Counted from the first letter of the stretch, positions 43,313-52,929 are shown. The stretch is 64,000 bases of DNA from CAYRWR01 sp964428015 (GCA_964428015.1 CAYRWR010000004.1:70690-134689); one strand, 5' to 3'. Notes: generated by a model from the letters alone, not told the origin. Numbers and translations are program-made.

Positions 43313-44524
43313 TTAATTCCCTTTGTTTAGTACACGCCCCTGACTCAAAAACACCAGTAGCGCGGCATACTGTACCATTACCGAGAAAACAACCACCGGT
43401 ACAGGCCCCCATTGGTCATAAAACAGCCCTATCACCACACTCCCGGCGAACCAGCCGGCTCCGAATAGAGTATAAAAAAGGCCATAGGCCCGGGCGCGCT
43501 TGTCTTCACTGACCTGATCGCCGATGGCGGCTTTGAGTATGGATTCCTGAGTCCCTACACTGATACCCCACAGCGCCATCCCTGCCATCACACCGGCAGC
43601 TCCACCCAGAAACACCAGGGGGGCCGTGAAGACTTCCGCCAGGAATAAAACCCCCAGAATTCTGATGCCGAACCGGTCGTACAGCCAGCCGAACAGCATG
43701 GCCGCGGCGGCATCTACCGCCATAGCCCCGGCGTAGAGTAGCGGTATGGCCTGATCCGGGATGATATTTTTATTCTTCAGATGCAGCCCGATCAGCGGAA
43801 AGTCTGTAATACCCATGGCCAGGAGAGCCGCCGCGATGACCAGCACCCAGTAGGTATGACTATAACCTTTTAAACCAATCTGGGGGGTCTTACTGGTCAG
43901 TTCAAATTTTTCCGGATGGGGAAATAGAAATCGGGCCAGAATAGTAAACAGCACCGCCAGGCCCGCAGGGATGAATAACAGTAACAATCCCGTGCGGTAT
44001 TCAGCCAGCTCACTAGCATCCTGGGTGGTAAAAAGCAGCAGCGAGAATAAAGCTGGGCCCAAAAAGGCCCCGATCTGATCCATGGCTTCGTGCAGTCCAA
44101 AACCGAATCCGCTGCCCGTCTTTTTGGCAGCAAAAGATATCACCGCGTCATGGGCTGGCTTGCGTATAGCTTTTCCTATCCTTTCCAGGAATAAAAAGAT
44201 TACCGCCAGTTTCCAGCCCTGTACAAAGGCCAGGAGAGGCAGAGAGCTTAATTGAATCACATATCCCAGGATAATGAGCAGCCAGTAACGCCGGGTACGG
44301 TCCGCCAGACTACCGGAAAGTAACCGCAGGGTATATCCCAGCCACTCTCCTAAACCGGCCGCGGCGCCCAGAGCCAGAGCACTGCTTCCCAGGATCTTGA
44401 GATACTGACCTGCTACACTTCTTCCGCCTTCATAGTTCATATCCGCAAACAGGCTGACCACACCAAACAATATAATCATAGCTATAGCTGATTTTCGGGT
44501 CAAGGCTGTTTCTGATACTTTCAT
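43313..44524 (-). CDS. major facilitator superfamily transporter
   Basis: 403 residues with 11-12 membrane helices. The loop between helices 2 and 3 reads GSLADRTRRYW, a form of the MFS motif A, and the equivalent between 8 and 9 is GWLYDRFGIR. The N-terminal LFADMNYEGGRSVAGQYLKILGSS is shared with a group of uncharacterised MFS proteins. The substrate is unknown. It is a single gene, convergent with dnaA. Confidence 0.85.
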   Translation of the reverse strand: MKVSETALTRKSAIAMIILFGVVSLFADMNYEGGRSVAGQYLKILGSSALALGAAAGLGEWLGYTLRLLSGSLADRTRRYWLLIILGYVIQLSSLPLLAFVQGWKLAVIFLFLERIGKAIRKPAHDAVISFAAKKTGSGFGFGLHEAMDQIGAFLGPALFSLLLFTTQDASELAEYRTGLLLLFIPAGLAVLFTILARFLFPHPEKFELTSKTPQIGLKGYSHTYWVLVIAAALLAMGITDFPLIGLHLKNKNIIPDQAIPLLYAGAMAVDAAAAMLFGWLYDRFGIRILGVLFLAEVFTAPLVFLGGAAGVMAGMALWGISVGTQESILKAAIGDQVSEDKRARAYGLFYTLFGAGWFAGSVVIGLFYDQWGPVPVVVFSVMVQYAALLVFLSQGRVLNKGN

Positions 44525-44627
44525 TATCCCCCCTTCTTTCAGGCCGGGTGAGCTGCATAATGAAATCTATTTTTTCTAAAAAAGTGTATGTTATTAAAAG
44601 AAAGGCATCAAGTTTTGTGGCAGTAAT

Positions 44628-45380
44628 TCAGTAATAAGCCCTTTTAAAGAAAAGACCATGAGCGGGAACCGGAATTTTATATTTACCGGGGACACTGGAC
44701 TTCCTCTGAAGAGCGTGCATAATCTGCTCCCGGGTGACCCTGTCACCTCTCTGAAAATTCAGTGTCACCGAAACCAATGAGCGTATCATACCCTGTAAAA
44801 AACCATTGGCTTTGATGGTAAAAATCAAATGTGATCCCTGCTGGTATGCACGAAAATAGTAAATCTTTCTGATGGTGTTTTTTTCTTCATCTCCATAACC
44901 ATAACAAAAATCCGAAAAATCATGTTCCCCTTTAAAAACAGGCAAAATTTCCCGGATCTTCTCCAAATCTATAGTATAGGGATAAGAGTAGGCATAGTTC
45001 CTCCAGAAGGGGGAGGGATTGTTACCCGGAATAATATGATAGATATACTCTCTGGCTATAGCAGAAAATCTGGTATGAAAATCCGGAGGACGAAGAAATG
45101 CTGACAGTACCCGGACATCCGGGGGCAGATTACGGTTCAAGGCTACCGGAATTTTTTCCAGAGGTATATTACCCCTGTTATCTACAAAATGCGCAGAATA
45201 CCTAAGGGCATGAGCATGAGCATCAGTACGTCCTGCTCCATGACACCGGACATCCTGTTGATACACCTGAGAGAGAGCCTGCTCCAGGACTCCCTGGACA
45301 CTAGGTAGCTGAGGCTGGCGTTGCCAGCCATAATACTCAGTTCCGTCATAGGATAGATTCAGCAAAATTACCGGGGACAT
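44628..45380 (-). CDS. truA: tRNA pseudouridine(38-40) synthase TruA
   Basis: 250 residues. Begins ILLNLSYDGTEYYGWQRQPQLPSVQGVLEQAL. The catalytic Asp is in GAGRTDAHAHAL (GRTDAGVHA in most members). HDFSDFCYG and FLQGMIRSLVSVTLNFQRG complete the family pattern. It modifies uridines 38-40 in the anticodon arm. The start overlaps the stop of the thioredoxin-like gene by one base (TGATG), so both form an operon. Confidence 0.95.
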   Translation of the reverse strand: MSPVILLNLSYDGTEYYGWQRQPQLPSVQGVLEQALSQVYQQDVRCHGAGRTDAHAHALRYSAHFVDNRGNIPLEKIPVALNRNLPPDVRVLSAFLRPPDFHTRFSAIAREYIYHIIPGNNPSPFWRNYAYSYPYTIDLEKIREILPVFKGEHDFSDFCYGYGDEEKNTIRKIYYFRAYQQGSHLIFTIKANGFLQGMIRSLVSVTLNFQRGDRVTREQIMHALQRKSSVPGKYKIPVPAHGLFFKRAYY

Positions 45381-45712
45381 CAGCTTGCCGTTCCCAATTC
45401 CCGAAGGTTTTCCAGGGCAGTATTTAATTCTTCCAGCCTTATAAACCGTGATAGACGATATAATTCCTGTTTATTCCGGATAATTATCAGAGTAGGAACT
45501 GTGAACACCATATTCTGGGCAGCTATATCCGGATGCTGTTCCAGGTTGATCTTGGACCAGTTCATCTCCGGATAATCTTCCATTAATTGGTTAATTGCCG
45601 GAGCGGCATCCTGACAGGCGGTACAAAGGGGATGATGGAAATACAACATAACCGCTTTTTCTTGGCTTAATTCCAGCAATTCATCCACGCTTCTTATTTC
45701 CAACTGGCTCAT
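45380..45712 (-). CDS. thioredoxin-family protein
   Basis: 110 residues, one thioredoxin domain. The redox motif is CTAC (in YFHHPLCTACQDAAP) instead of CGPC, and the cis-Pro loop is FTVPTLIII. It is cytoplasmic, with no signal. The unusual CTAC suggests a specialised thiol reductase or a thioredoxin-like reductant carrier. First gene of an operon with truA under a TTGACA promoter; AGGAGA precedes the ATG. Confidence 0.85.
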   Translation of the reverse strand: MSQLEIRSVDELLELSQEKAVMLYFHHPLCTACQDAAPAINQLMEDYPEMNWSKINLEQHPDIAAQNMVFTVPTLIIIRNKQELYRLSRFIRLEELNTALENLRELGTAS

Positions 45713-45737
45713 GAATTCTCCTGATTATGAAAAAGAT

Positions 45738-45766
45738 ATTTTATCCTGTATCAATTAACCTGTCAA
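45738..45766 (-). promoter_or_regulatory. promoter of the thioredoxin-truA operon
   Basis: TTGACA (45766-45761) and TAAAAT (45743-45738) are 17 bp apart on the minus strand, 26 bases before the start codon. Confidence 0.8.
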
Positions 45767-45807
45767 TGTGAGATTCGTCCTTTTTTATCTTACAAATGTT
45801 TTTTGAC

Positions 45808-45835
45808 TTGCAATTTTTTTTGGTGATGCTATACT
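45808..45835 (+). promoter_or_regulatory. promoter of the first HD-GYP-type gene
   Basis: TTGCAA (45808-45813) and TATACT (45830-45835) are 16 bp apart, with TGC before the -10 box. Transcription starts about 15 bases before the ATG. Confidence 0.5.
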
Positions 45836-45855
45836 TAATATACGGGGAATGAATA

Positions 45856-47358
45856 ATGGAAAAATACATCTCAATCACACTCAGCATCAAAGAATTGCGG
45901 CCTGGATTTATTTTAAATGAAGACCTGAATCTGGGTAAAGATCTCAAAACCGGCCACGTTCTTAGTCCATCCGACGTAGACTTTATTCAGTCTACCCAGA
46001 TTAAAAAAGTCAGTATCCTTCGTATTGATGATACACCGGTGATTCCTGATAGTACTATTCCCCATCTCAAATTCCGTCATCAGCGGCCTTCGATACAGGC
46101 TGATAATTTTCTGTCTTATCTTACGGATCAGAAACATAGTAAGGAAATTCAGCATTTTAACCGTCTTTACATCGAAGACTTCCGGGGTAGTGACGATGTT
46201 GCATATCAGGACGAAAAATATGAGTATTTTTTTACTAAATTTGAACTAAATGACAATCCTGATTTTAACCGGAACAGATCTGATGGGGAGGAATCCTTAA
46301 AGAGTTTTATCCGCTCGCATCGTGATATTGCCAAATTAAAATCAATGAATCCGCTTAAACTGGAAGATATGCTCCAGAAAATCGGCATGTATGAAGAAGT
46401 ATTTGATCTGTTTTTTCAGACATTACTGGAGGATAGAGTCCGCTTCACCAGCGTCATGGATAGTGTCATGCTGGAATTAGCCATGGATTTTGCTCAGATT
46501 CCCACCAGAAGCCTGCTGGCTTTGTTTAGTGAGCACTATACAAAATCAGGCTTTTTCGTTCATCACAGTTTTCAGGTATGCCTGCTTTCTATCATCCTGG
46601 CTATAGAGACTACCCATCTGCTCCATGAAAAAACAGAATTTCTTTTAAAGAATGATATCAAAACATTTATCAGAATCACCAAAAAGGTCTATAATCTGGA
46701 AGATATCATTAAACTGGGCATTGCTGCCCTGCTCCATGACATCGACTTTATGAAAAAAATTCCTGATTTAAATGCTAATATGCAGTTTGATGCTAAGCAT
46801 TTTTCTATCATTGACCTGCATCCTTCCAATGGCTACCAGTTAGCCAAGATGCTGGGACTGGATTTTGAGATACAATCTGCCATCTACCAGCATCATGAAA
46901 GATATGACGGAACAGGCTATCCTCATAATGTGTCTCCTCACTTATTCACAAAATATACCCCAGTTCTGATGTTTGCAGAATATTACATCGAATATACCAC
47001 CATCAATCCATTTAACAGTGTCACGCTCAGCCCCCGTAAGACCGTTATCCAATTACTTACTCAGCACCGTCACTTGCTGGACGGAGATGTGCTTATGAGT
47101 TTTCTGCGAGCAGCCTCCCTATTCCCGGTAGGTACGTGGGTTCAGCTTTCTGACAGCAATATAGGTCTGGTTTATGATGTTAATCCTGATGCTCTGGAAT
47201 CACCCATGGTACGCATACTGTACAACCAGCAGATGCAGCCTATTGAACCGGATAACATTGATCTACGTATCGATGGCCGTAAAATTACGGAGACTGTCAG
47301 AAGTTCTGTGATTCAAAGGCTGCTTCAAAGCCCGCATCCTCAGATGCTTAACGTCTGA
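45856..47358 (+). CDS. HD-GYP-type domain protein (first paralogue)
   Basis: 500 residues, cytoplasmic. The N-terminal part has an IKELRPGFILNEDLNLGKDLKTGHVLSPSDVDFIQ module, often found before HD-GYP domains, then a charged linker and the HD domain from about 205. Metal ligands are present: HHS near 235, H294-D295, HPSNGYQ, and HHERYDGTGYP (346-356). The usual HDIGK reads HDIDF, so Gly and Lys are lost. HD-GYP enzymes hydrolyse cyclic di-GMP; activity here is uncertain. The next gene is a paralogue 80 bases on. Confidence 0.85.
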   Translation: MEKYISITLSIKELRPGFILNEDLNLGKDLKTGHVLSPSDVDFIQSTQIKKVSILRIDDTPVIPDSTIPHLKFRHQRPSIQADNFLSYLTDQKHSKEIQHFNRLYIEDFRGSDDVAYQDEKYEYFFTKFELNDNPDFNRNRSDGEESLKSFIRSHRDIAKLKSMNPLKLEDMLQKIGMYEEVFDLFFQTLLEDRVRFTSVMDSVMLELAMDFAQIPTRSLLALFSEHYTKSGFFVHHSFQVCLLSIILAIETTHLLHEKTEFLLKNDIKTFIRITKKVYNLEDIIKLGIAALLHDIDFMKKIPDLNANMQFDAKHFSIIDLHPSNGYQLAKMLGLDFEIQSAIYQHHERYDGTGYPHNVSPHLFTKYTPVLMFAEYYIEYTTINPFNSVTLSPRKTVIQLLTQHRHLLDGDVLMSFLRAASLFPVGTWVQLSDSNIGLVYDVNPDALESPMVRILYNQQMQPIEPDNIDLRIDGRKITETVRSSVIQRLLQSPHPQMLNV

Positions 47359-47438
47359 TTTTGTTAAGAAATCTTCTTGATATATACCAGAATAACTTTT
47401 ATAATATTAAAAATATTTTTAGGTACGGCATAATATAA

Positions 47439-48983
47439 ATGACCCAGCATATCGAATCTATCGTAAAAGTAGAGCAACTTCATGCCGGCTATGTATTAAA
47501 TGAGACTATTACACAACACCCGGGACTGACACAAGGCAGGGTACTCACGCCTGATGATATCGAGAAACTCAAAAACACACCCGGTCTCACAGAAATATCT
47601 GTTTTTGCCATCGATAAAACCTCTCAACTGGAAAGAAGGATAGCACAAACCCAAGCTAAAGACACCTCTGCTTCGTCTTCAGAAACTAAATCTCAGGTAA
47701 ACAGGTTGAGTGACCAGGTGAGAAGCTCTGCTCTTTTTGATGCTCAATTTAACGCCCAGTTAAAAGAGCACCTGGAAAAGAGAAAGACCTCCCTAAGAGG
47801 TTTTAATTATGAAGAAGAATTGGAAAAATACCGCCAAAGACACATGGAAAAATTCTCTCAGGAATTGAAATATGTCCAGGCTCAGACCAGGCAGGCCAGC
47901 CTTCAGGCCATAGAACACATTGCCCGGACTAAGGTAGATTTTGACCGAATCCGTCAACTGGAGGGATTGGGCAAAGAAGAATTGTTTCAGGTTTTTGACC
48001 GGTATGCCCTTTATATCGACCTTTTCACCAGGGCAGCCCTTACCGAGAAAAAAATCTATACCACGTATGTAGAAAATATAGTTATGGATATAATAGAAGA
48101 TGTTGGTTATAAATTAGCCCGCGGTCTTCTGGCCCTGGCTCTACAGGACGATGACAAGCATAAATTCATGGTTTCACATACCCTTCAGGTTCTAATCATT
48201 TCAGTTATTACAGCTATTGAACTGACCAATATAATAAATGAAAAAGCTCTGGTCCTGTCCGGAGAAGACATCAATACATTCCTGGCTATCAGCAAAAAGA
48301 CTTTTACTATCGATGAATTGATAGATCTGGGGGTCTGTGCTGTACTGCATGATATAGATATTATTAAGAGTTTCCCAGACCTTAGCCGTGACCATAAGTT
48401 CAATCTGAGAGAAGAAGCAAAAATTGATCTACACCCTTCTAATGGTTTTCATATTGCTAAGCTTATGAACCTGGAATTCGATATACAAAGAGCTATATTC
48501 CAGCACCATGAGAGATTCGACGGTTCCGGCTTTCCCAATGGTGCCCCTCCCCGCATGTTTACAAAATTTACGCCAGTACTAATGTTCGCAGAATATTACG
48601 TGGAAAAATCTACCCGAAATCCTTTTATTGATGAAAGTTTGGTCCCCCGAAAAGTCATAGTGGAATTATTAACCCATCACCGGGATAAATTTGATGGAGA
48701 TGTGATTTATGCCTATCTAAGAGCGGCTTCTCTATTTCCCATAGGTTCCTGGGTGAAGCTTTCCAATGGAAATATTGCAATAGTATCAGAAGTAAATCAC
48801 AGGAAACTGGACGCGCCTATTGTCGTCCAGCTTTTTGATGAGCATATGGCACCATTAAACTGTGAGGAACTAAATCTGGCAGATTCAGAGGTAACTATTG
48901 TACATCCTATCAGTCTTCAGACCATTAAACAGCTCCACCAGGGAGATCTGCACTGCCTTTTATCCTCTGATAAATCAAAATGA
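47439..48983 (+). CDS. HD-GYP-type domain protein (second paralogue)
   Basis: 514 residues with the same plan as the gene before it: VEQLHAGYVLNETITQHPGLTQGRVLTPDDIEKL, a Gln/Glu-rich predicted coiled linker, then the HD domain. H304-D305 sits in HDIDI. The second signature is HHERFDGSGFP (356-366), GFP instead of GYP. Shared variants (HDID, LHPSNG, TKFTPVLMFAEYYVE) show that both genes come from one ancestor. It could hydrolyse or merely bind cyclic di-GMP. No clear Shine-Dalgarno is seen (AATATAA before ATG). Confidence 0.83.
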   Translation: MTQHIESIVKVEQLHAGYVLNETITQHPGLTQGRVLTPDDIEKLKNTPGLTEISVFAIDKTSQLERRIAQTQAKDTSASSSETKSQVNRLSDQVRSSALFDAQFNAQLKEHLEKRKTSLRGFNYEEELEKYRQRHMEKFSQELKYVQAQTRQASLQAIEHIARTKVDFDRIRQLEGLGKEELFQVFDRYALYIDLFTRAALTEKKIYTTYVENIVMDIIEDVGYKLARGLLALALQDDDKHKFMVSHTLQVLIISVITAIELTNIINEKALVLSGEDINTFLAISKKTFTIDELIDLGVCAVLHDIDIIKSFPDLSRDHKFNLREEAKIDLHPSNGFHIAKLMNLEFDIQRAIFQHHERFDGSGFPNGAPPRMFTKFTPVLMFAEYYVEKSTRNPFIDESLVPRKVIVELLTHHRDKFDGDVIYAYLRAASLFPIGSWVKLSNGNIAIVSEVNHRKLDAPIVVQLFDEHMAPLNCEELNLADSEVTIVHPISLQTIKQLHQGDLHCLLSSDKSK

Positions 48984-48995
48984 GAAAGATAAATC

Positions 48996-49023
48996 TTGCT
49001 ATTTCGCTTGGACGCTTTATAAT
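48996..49023 (+). promoter_or_regulatory. promoter of the coiled-coil protein gene
   Basis: TTGCTA (48996-49001) and TATAAT (49018-49023), 16 bp apart, about 21 bases of leader, GGAGG 5 bases before the ATG. Confidence 0.65.
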
Positions 49024-49050
49024 ATTATTAATAACACTGTGGAGGCCGTG

Positions 49051-49293
49051 ATGGTGCAAAATCTTGATGAGGTCATGAACAAGATCAAGACTATAAAAGA
49101 AGAAATGGATGTCGTGGAATACAGAGTCATCAATACCCGTACCCATGTCGAGACCATTGAAAACGAAATGAAAAAAGTTAATAAAGAAATACTGGAAGGA
49201 TTTCATTCAGTTTCATCCAAGATCAATAAAATTGAAGAAATAGTGAAAAAACTGGAAAAAGAAGTAGACGAAATATACAAAAAAAGTAAATAA
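49051..49293 (+). CDS. small coiled-coil protein
   Basis: 80 residues from the ATG at 49051, set by GGAGG 5 bases upstream. The whole protein is a heptad-patterned, highly charged helix (VMNKIKTIKEEMDVVEYRVINTRTHVETIENEMKKVNKEI and so on), so a long dimeric or trimeric coiled coil. No known family and no signal peptide. It has its own promoter and terminator, suggesting an abundant structural protein (inference). Confidence 0.7.
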   Translation: MVQNLDEVMNKIKTIKEEMDVVEYRVINTRTHVETIENEMKKVNKEILEGFHSVSSKINKIEEIVKKLEKEVDEIYKKSK

Positions 49294-49316
49294 ATTTTCA
49301 AAAAAAAAAAGCAAAC

Positions 49317-49343
49317 AGCGCCCTCACCAGGGCGCTTTTTTTT
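49317..49343 (+). terminator. rho-independent terminator
   Basis: AGCGCCCT-CACC-AGGGCGCT followed by eight Ts; A-rich sequence on the other side could allow function in both directions. Confidence 0.9.
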
Positions 49344-49357
49344 ACAGGAGAAGAAAA

Positions 49358-50713
49358 ATGCTCGAACTATTGGAGCAGAACATAGCCAGGCAAAGTTCCG
49401 ACTACTGTGAAATACATTATGATACTGTATCATCCTCCCGCGTAGTCCTGTCTAATGATCAAATAGAAAGTGTAGGTACCGCTCGTACCGCTTCCGGAAA
49501 TGCCAGATCTTTATACCAGGGCGGCTGGGGACTTTCCACATTTAATAATGAAGATTTCACTAAAGCACTTATCCAATCCGCTGAAAATGCCCGGCTGATC
49601 AATCGGTTACCCTTGAATCTACCCGTGAGTTCCCCTATAGTTGATGATATAATTACACAACCGGAAATCTCACCTGACAGCTGGACCCTGGAAGAAAAAC
49701 TCCACCTGGCGCAAAAATATAACGATCTTCTAAAAGATGAAAGGATTGCATCCAGCCGTGTAATATATCAGGATTATACGGTGACTAGATACCTGGTCAA
49801 CAGTATGGGGGCTCGAATACGCCAGCAAAAAACCTTCTGCGGAATAATGATAGCAGCCACAGCCCGGGATGGCGCCAACGTCCAGCAAGCTTATGAATCT
49901 ATAGGTCAGTATGGCGGATTAGAACTTGTACAGGGATTAGAACAGCTAGCTATAGAAGTGAAAGAAAGGGCCATTAAACTATTGGCGGCCCCTACCATTG
50001 ATGCCGGAAATTACCAGGTTTTGCTGGACCCCAAACTGGCAGGCGTTTTCGCTCATGAAGCATTTGGACATCTCTCGGAAGCTGATTTTCTTTCAGAAAA
50101 CCCACGGATGCAGGATGTGATGCAGTTGGGCCGCACTTTTGGACCTGAAATCCTGAATATCATCGATGATGGAAGTATACCAGGGCTGGCAGGCTATACC
50201 CCCTACGATGACGAAGGGGTACCCGCCCGGAAAAATTATCTCATCCAGTCTGGAAAACTTAAAGGAAGGCTCCATTCCCGTGAAACTTCCGCCCTTATGA
50301 GAGAAAATCTCACTGGTAACGCCAGAGCCATCAGTCCGGGATTTGCTCCTATTGTCAGAATGACCAATACTTATATAGACCAGGGTCAAAGCAGCTTTGA
50401 GGATATGCTGGCTGGAATAGATGACGGAATTTATGCACTGGATATGCTGGGTGGGATGACCAATCTGGAAATGTTTACCTTTTCAGCCGGCTACGCTTAT
50501 CGAATACGGAAAGGTAAAATCTGTGAACTTCTGCGGGATGTAGTCCTTTCAGGAAATGTGTTCCAGACACTGCATGATGTCAAGGCTATAGGAAACGATC
50601 TCACACACCATGGCGGGTTGGGAGGTTGCGGCAAAGCCGGCCAGAGCGGTTTGCCGGTCTCCACGGGTAGTCCCCATATTGTTATTGATAATGTTCTGAT
50701 AGGCGGACGTTAA
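49358..50713 (+). CDS. tldD: TldD-family metallopeptidase
   Basis: 451 residues. HEAFGHLSEAD (near 232) is the HExxxH zinc motif of TldD, and GGLGGCGKAGQSGLPVSTGSP near the C-terminus is the family's Gly/Cys segment. TldD, usually with TldE/PmbA, degrades unfolded peptides and processes microcin and antitoxin substrates. No tldE is adjacent. It starts only 15-20 bases after a strong terminator, and I see no separate promoter, so readthrough or an unrecognised promoter must drive it. AGGAGA precedes the ATG. Confidence 0.9.
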   Translation: MLELLEQNIARQSSDYCEIHYDTVSSSRVVLSNDQIESVGTARTASGNARSLYQGGWGLSTFNNEDFTKALIQSAENARLINRLPLNLPVSSPIVDDIITQPEISPDSWTLEEKLHLAQKYNDLLKDERIASSRVIYQDYTVTRYLVNSMGARIRQQKTFCGIMIAATARDGANVQQAYESIGQYGGLELVQGLEQLAIEVKERAIKLLAAPTIDAGNYQVLLDPKLAGVFAHEAFGHLSEADFLSENPRMQDVMQLGRTFGPEILNIIDDGSIPGLAGYTPYDDEGVPARKNYLIQSGKLKGRLHSRETSALMRENLTGNARAISPGFAPIVRMTNTYIDQGQSSFEDMLAGIDDGIYALDMLGGMTNLEMFTFSAGYAYRIRKGKICELLRDVVLSGNVFQTLHDVKAIGNDLTHHGGLGGCGKAGQSGLPVSTGSPHIVIDNVLIGGR

Positions 50714-50748
50714 ATATAAAGCAATGAATGCATCATAATCCTTTTCTA

Positions 50749-50785
50749 AAAAAAAAGCTGCCTCTTGTGAGACAGCTTTTTTTTT
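50749..50785. terminator. bidirectional terminator
   Basis: AAGCTG-CCTC-TTGT-GAGA-CAGCTT, flanked by nine As before and nine Ts after, lies between two convergent genes and can serve both. Confidence 0.85.
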
Positions 50786-50798
50786 GTTAATAAAGTTT

Positions 50799-51500
50799 TT
50801 ATTGGTTAGACATCATTCCGGGGAAAGAATAACCGCTATTGGGTTTTTCTGTCAAACCGGCTTTATCCAGAACAGATGCATTTTTCTCGATTTTATACTT
50901 GTCCCGGGCTTCAGTCACAAACTGTTTCATCCAAACCTGGAATTTTTGTTTTTGTACTTCCTGCTGGATGATATCACGAATTTCAGTGGCGCTTTTTCCC
51001 TGCTGACGCAGCATGGCACCATACTGTTTATAAACCTGTTCTTCTTCTAATTTGGAAGGAGCAAAAATACTGGGGTCTTTGACCTGCTGTTCCAGATAGA
51101 CCTGATAGATAGCCTGTCTCAGTGCGGCAGACAGCATATAACGGGTCTTCTTGTCGTTCAGGACTCCGCTTCTCTGTGCTTCGATCAGTATGACATACTG
51201 GTCAATCAGCTGATTAAAGACATATCTTTTTACATCATCAGGAGAGCCATACGCGGCCAGTTGTTCCTGAGGTATCTGTGCCATTAACAGATCAAAATCT
51301 TCTTTGGTGATAACATAGTTATCTATCTTAGCCAGCCACTGTCCACGAGCCTGAGCTACAGTGGGAGGATAAAGACTGATAGAATCACCCTTGGAAGAAC
51401 TGCCGCCCATGAGGGCCTTAATCCCAAAACCACCACCCAGACCCACGACAAAAGCCGCAATAATCAGGATTATCCATAGGTTCTTGTTTTCATTAGACAT
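50799..51500 (-). CDS. membrane-anchored SurA-N-like chaperone
   Basis: 233 residues. One N-terminal membrane segment (LWIILIIAAFVVGLGGGFGI) anchors a helical periplasmic domain. That domain has WLAKIDNYVITKEDFDLLMAQIPQE, VFNQLIDQYVILIEAQRSGVL and YQVYLEQQVKDPS, the pattern of SurA/PrsA/PpiD N-terminal chaperone domains. No parvulin isomerase domain is present. It probably helps outer-membrane proteins fold, in line with the many barrel proteins in the region. The C-terminus is Met/Ser-rich. Confidence 0.72.
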   Translation of the reverse strand: MSNENKNLWIILIIAAFVVGLGGGFGIKALMGGSSSKGDSISLYPPTVAQARGQWLAKIDNYVITKEDFDLLMAQIPQEQLAAYGSPDDVKRYVFNQLIDQYVILIEAQRSGVLNDKKTRYMLSAALRQAIYQVYLEQQVKDPSIFAPSKLEEEQVYKQYGAMLRQQGKSATEIRDIIQQEVQKQKFQVWMKQFVTEARDKYKIEKNASVLDKAGLTEKPNSGYSFPGMMSNQ

Positions 51501-51616
51501 TAAAGTGCTCCTTTATAAATAAACTCCCATTAATTTATATTCTAAGGGTGCAAAAATCAAGTTTTTTAGTTTTTTTTCGATAATTAATATGTTATACTGT
51601 ATTAAGGAGAAAAAAT

Positions 51617-52114
51617 ATGCGTTCAATACAACTAGGTTTGATGTTATTCCTGGTCTTTGCCATTCCCGCGTTTGCCTATGTGGAGAAAGTGTCTCTCAGT
51701 AACGGAGTTACAGTAGACTATTCTGACCCCGTCAGTGTGGTAGAAGCCGCTAAAGACCTGCTTTTCAAGGTAGATTATAAAGCCATGCTGGAAATCACTG
51801 AAGGCAGTGCCCGGAAAAAGACTGAAAACACTCTGGCTTCGATAAAAGAAGACATCTCCCTGCTCAGGACTCTAAAGAGTGAATCAGACAAGATACAGAA
51901 ATTTGAAGTCATAGCTAAAGAAGTATACGAAAGTCATGGAATGGCTGTGGTCTATACCAAGTGGCAGATTAAAATGACCCTGGAACAGACCAGTGGAGTT
52001 AAAATTATCGAAGACAAAGAACACACTGTAAAACCCTATTCCACTGTCTATGTTGACTACCTCCTGCAAAACTTTGATGGAAAATGGAAGATTGTTTCCC
52101 AGAAGAATAAATGA
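51617..52114 (+). CDS. secreted hypothetical protein
   Basis: 165 residues. Signal peptide MRSIQLGLMLFLVFAIPAFA. The mature part has DPVSVVEAAKDLLFKVDYKAMLEITEGSA and a C-terminal YVDYLLQNFDGKWKIVSQ, the plan of NTF2-like lipocalin-sized proteins (DUF4878 type). The role is unknown. AAGGAGA precedes the ATG, and the stop overlaps the panB start as ATGA. Confidence 0.6.
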   Translation: MRSIQLGLMLFLVFAIPAFAYVEKVSLSNGVTVDYSDPVSVVEAAKDLLFKVDYKAMLEITEGSARKKTENTLASIKEDISLLRTLKSESDKIQKFEVIAKEVYESHGMAVVYTKWQIKMTLEQTSGVKIIEDKEHTVKPYSTVYVDYLLQNFDGKWKIVSQKNK

Positions 52115-52929
52115 AGGCTGAAAAGACTATCATGAACACACAAAAAATCAAGGCACTCAAAGGTAAAGAAAAAATTACCATGCTCACAGTGTATGACGCT
52201 TTGTCTGCCGGTATTTTTTTTGAAGCGGGTATAGATATCCTTTTAGTAGGTGACAGTCTGGGAACAACATTATTAGGCTACAAAAACACTTTACCCGTTA
52301 CACTGGAAGAAATGCTGCATCATACCCGGGCAGTCAGAAAAGGGGCTCCCGATGGATTTATCGTAGCTGACATGCCCTTTCTGAGTTACGGGATAAGTAT
52401 TGAAGAAAGCGTAAAAAATGCGGGCCGTCTGATTCAGGAGGGCGGTGCCGATGCGGTTAAACTGGAAGGCGGAGAAAAAGTATCTGAGCATATCCGTGCC
52501 ATGGTCGATATAGGTATACCGGTCATGGGCCATCTGGGACTTTTACCTCAAAGCGTACTCAAAAACGGTTATACTATAGCGGGACGTTCCAAAAAAGAAG
52601 AACTTCAGCTAATATCTCTGGCCAAAGTCCTGGAAGTAGCCGGGGTTTTTTCACTGGTGTTGGAAGGCACTACAGTAGAAGTCGCCAAGAAAATCACTGA
52701 AGAAATCAGTGTACCTACCATTGGTATAGGTGCCGGGAATGTCTGTGACGGCCAGGTACTGGTCAGTACAGATATGCTGGGTTTTGATAAAAATGCCGGC
52801 TTTAAACATAATAAAAAATATGTGGATCTAAACGATATCATCTCTAAAGCGGTTAAAAGATATATTGAAGAAGTCAAAAAAGGCGATTTTCCTACTGAGT
52901 TTAATAGTTTCCACATGAAGGAAAAATAG
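52111..52929 (+). CDS. panB: 3-methyl-2-oxobutanoate hydroxymethyltransferase
   Basis: 272 residues; transfers a one-carbon unit to 2-oxoisovalerate in pantothenate synthesis. Family landmarks: KITMLTVYDALSAGIFFEAGIDILLVGDSLG, GGADAVKLEGG, VMGHLGLLPQSV and PTIGIGAGNVCDGQVLVSTDMLG. The ATG at 52111 overlaps the preceding stop; an alternative ATG at 52132 better fits the family's N-terminus but has no closer ribosome site. panC is not adjacent. Confidence 0.95.
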   Translation: MKAEKTIMNTQKIKALKGKEKITMLTVYDALSAGIFFEAGIDILLVGDSLGTTLLGYKNTLPVTLEEMLHHTRAVRKGAPDGFIVADMPFLSYGISIEESVKNAGRLIQEGGADAVKLEGGEKVSEHIRAMVDIGIPVMGHLGLLPQSVLKNGYTIAGRSKKEELQLISLAKVLEVAGVFSLVLEGTTVEVAKKITEEISVPTIGIGAGNVCDGQVLVSTDMLGFDKNAGFKHNKKYVDLNDIISKAVKRYIEEVKKGDFPTEFNSFHMKEK

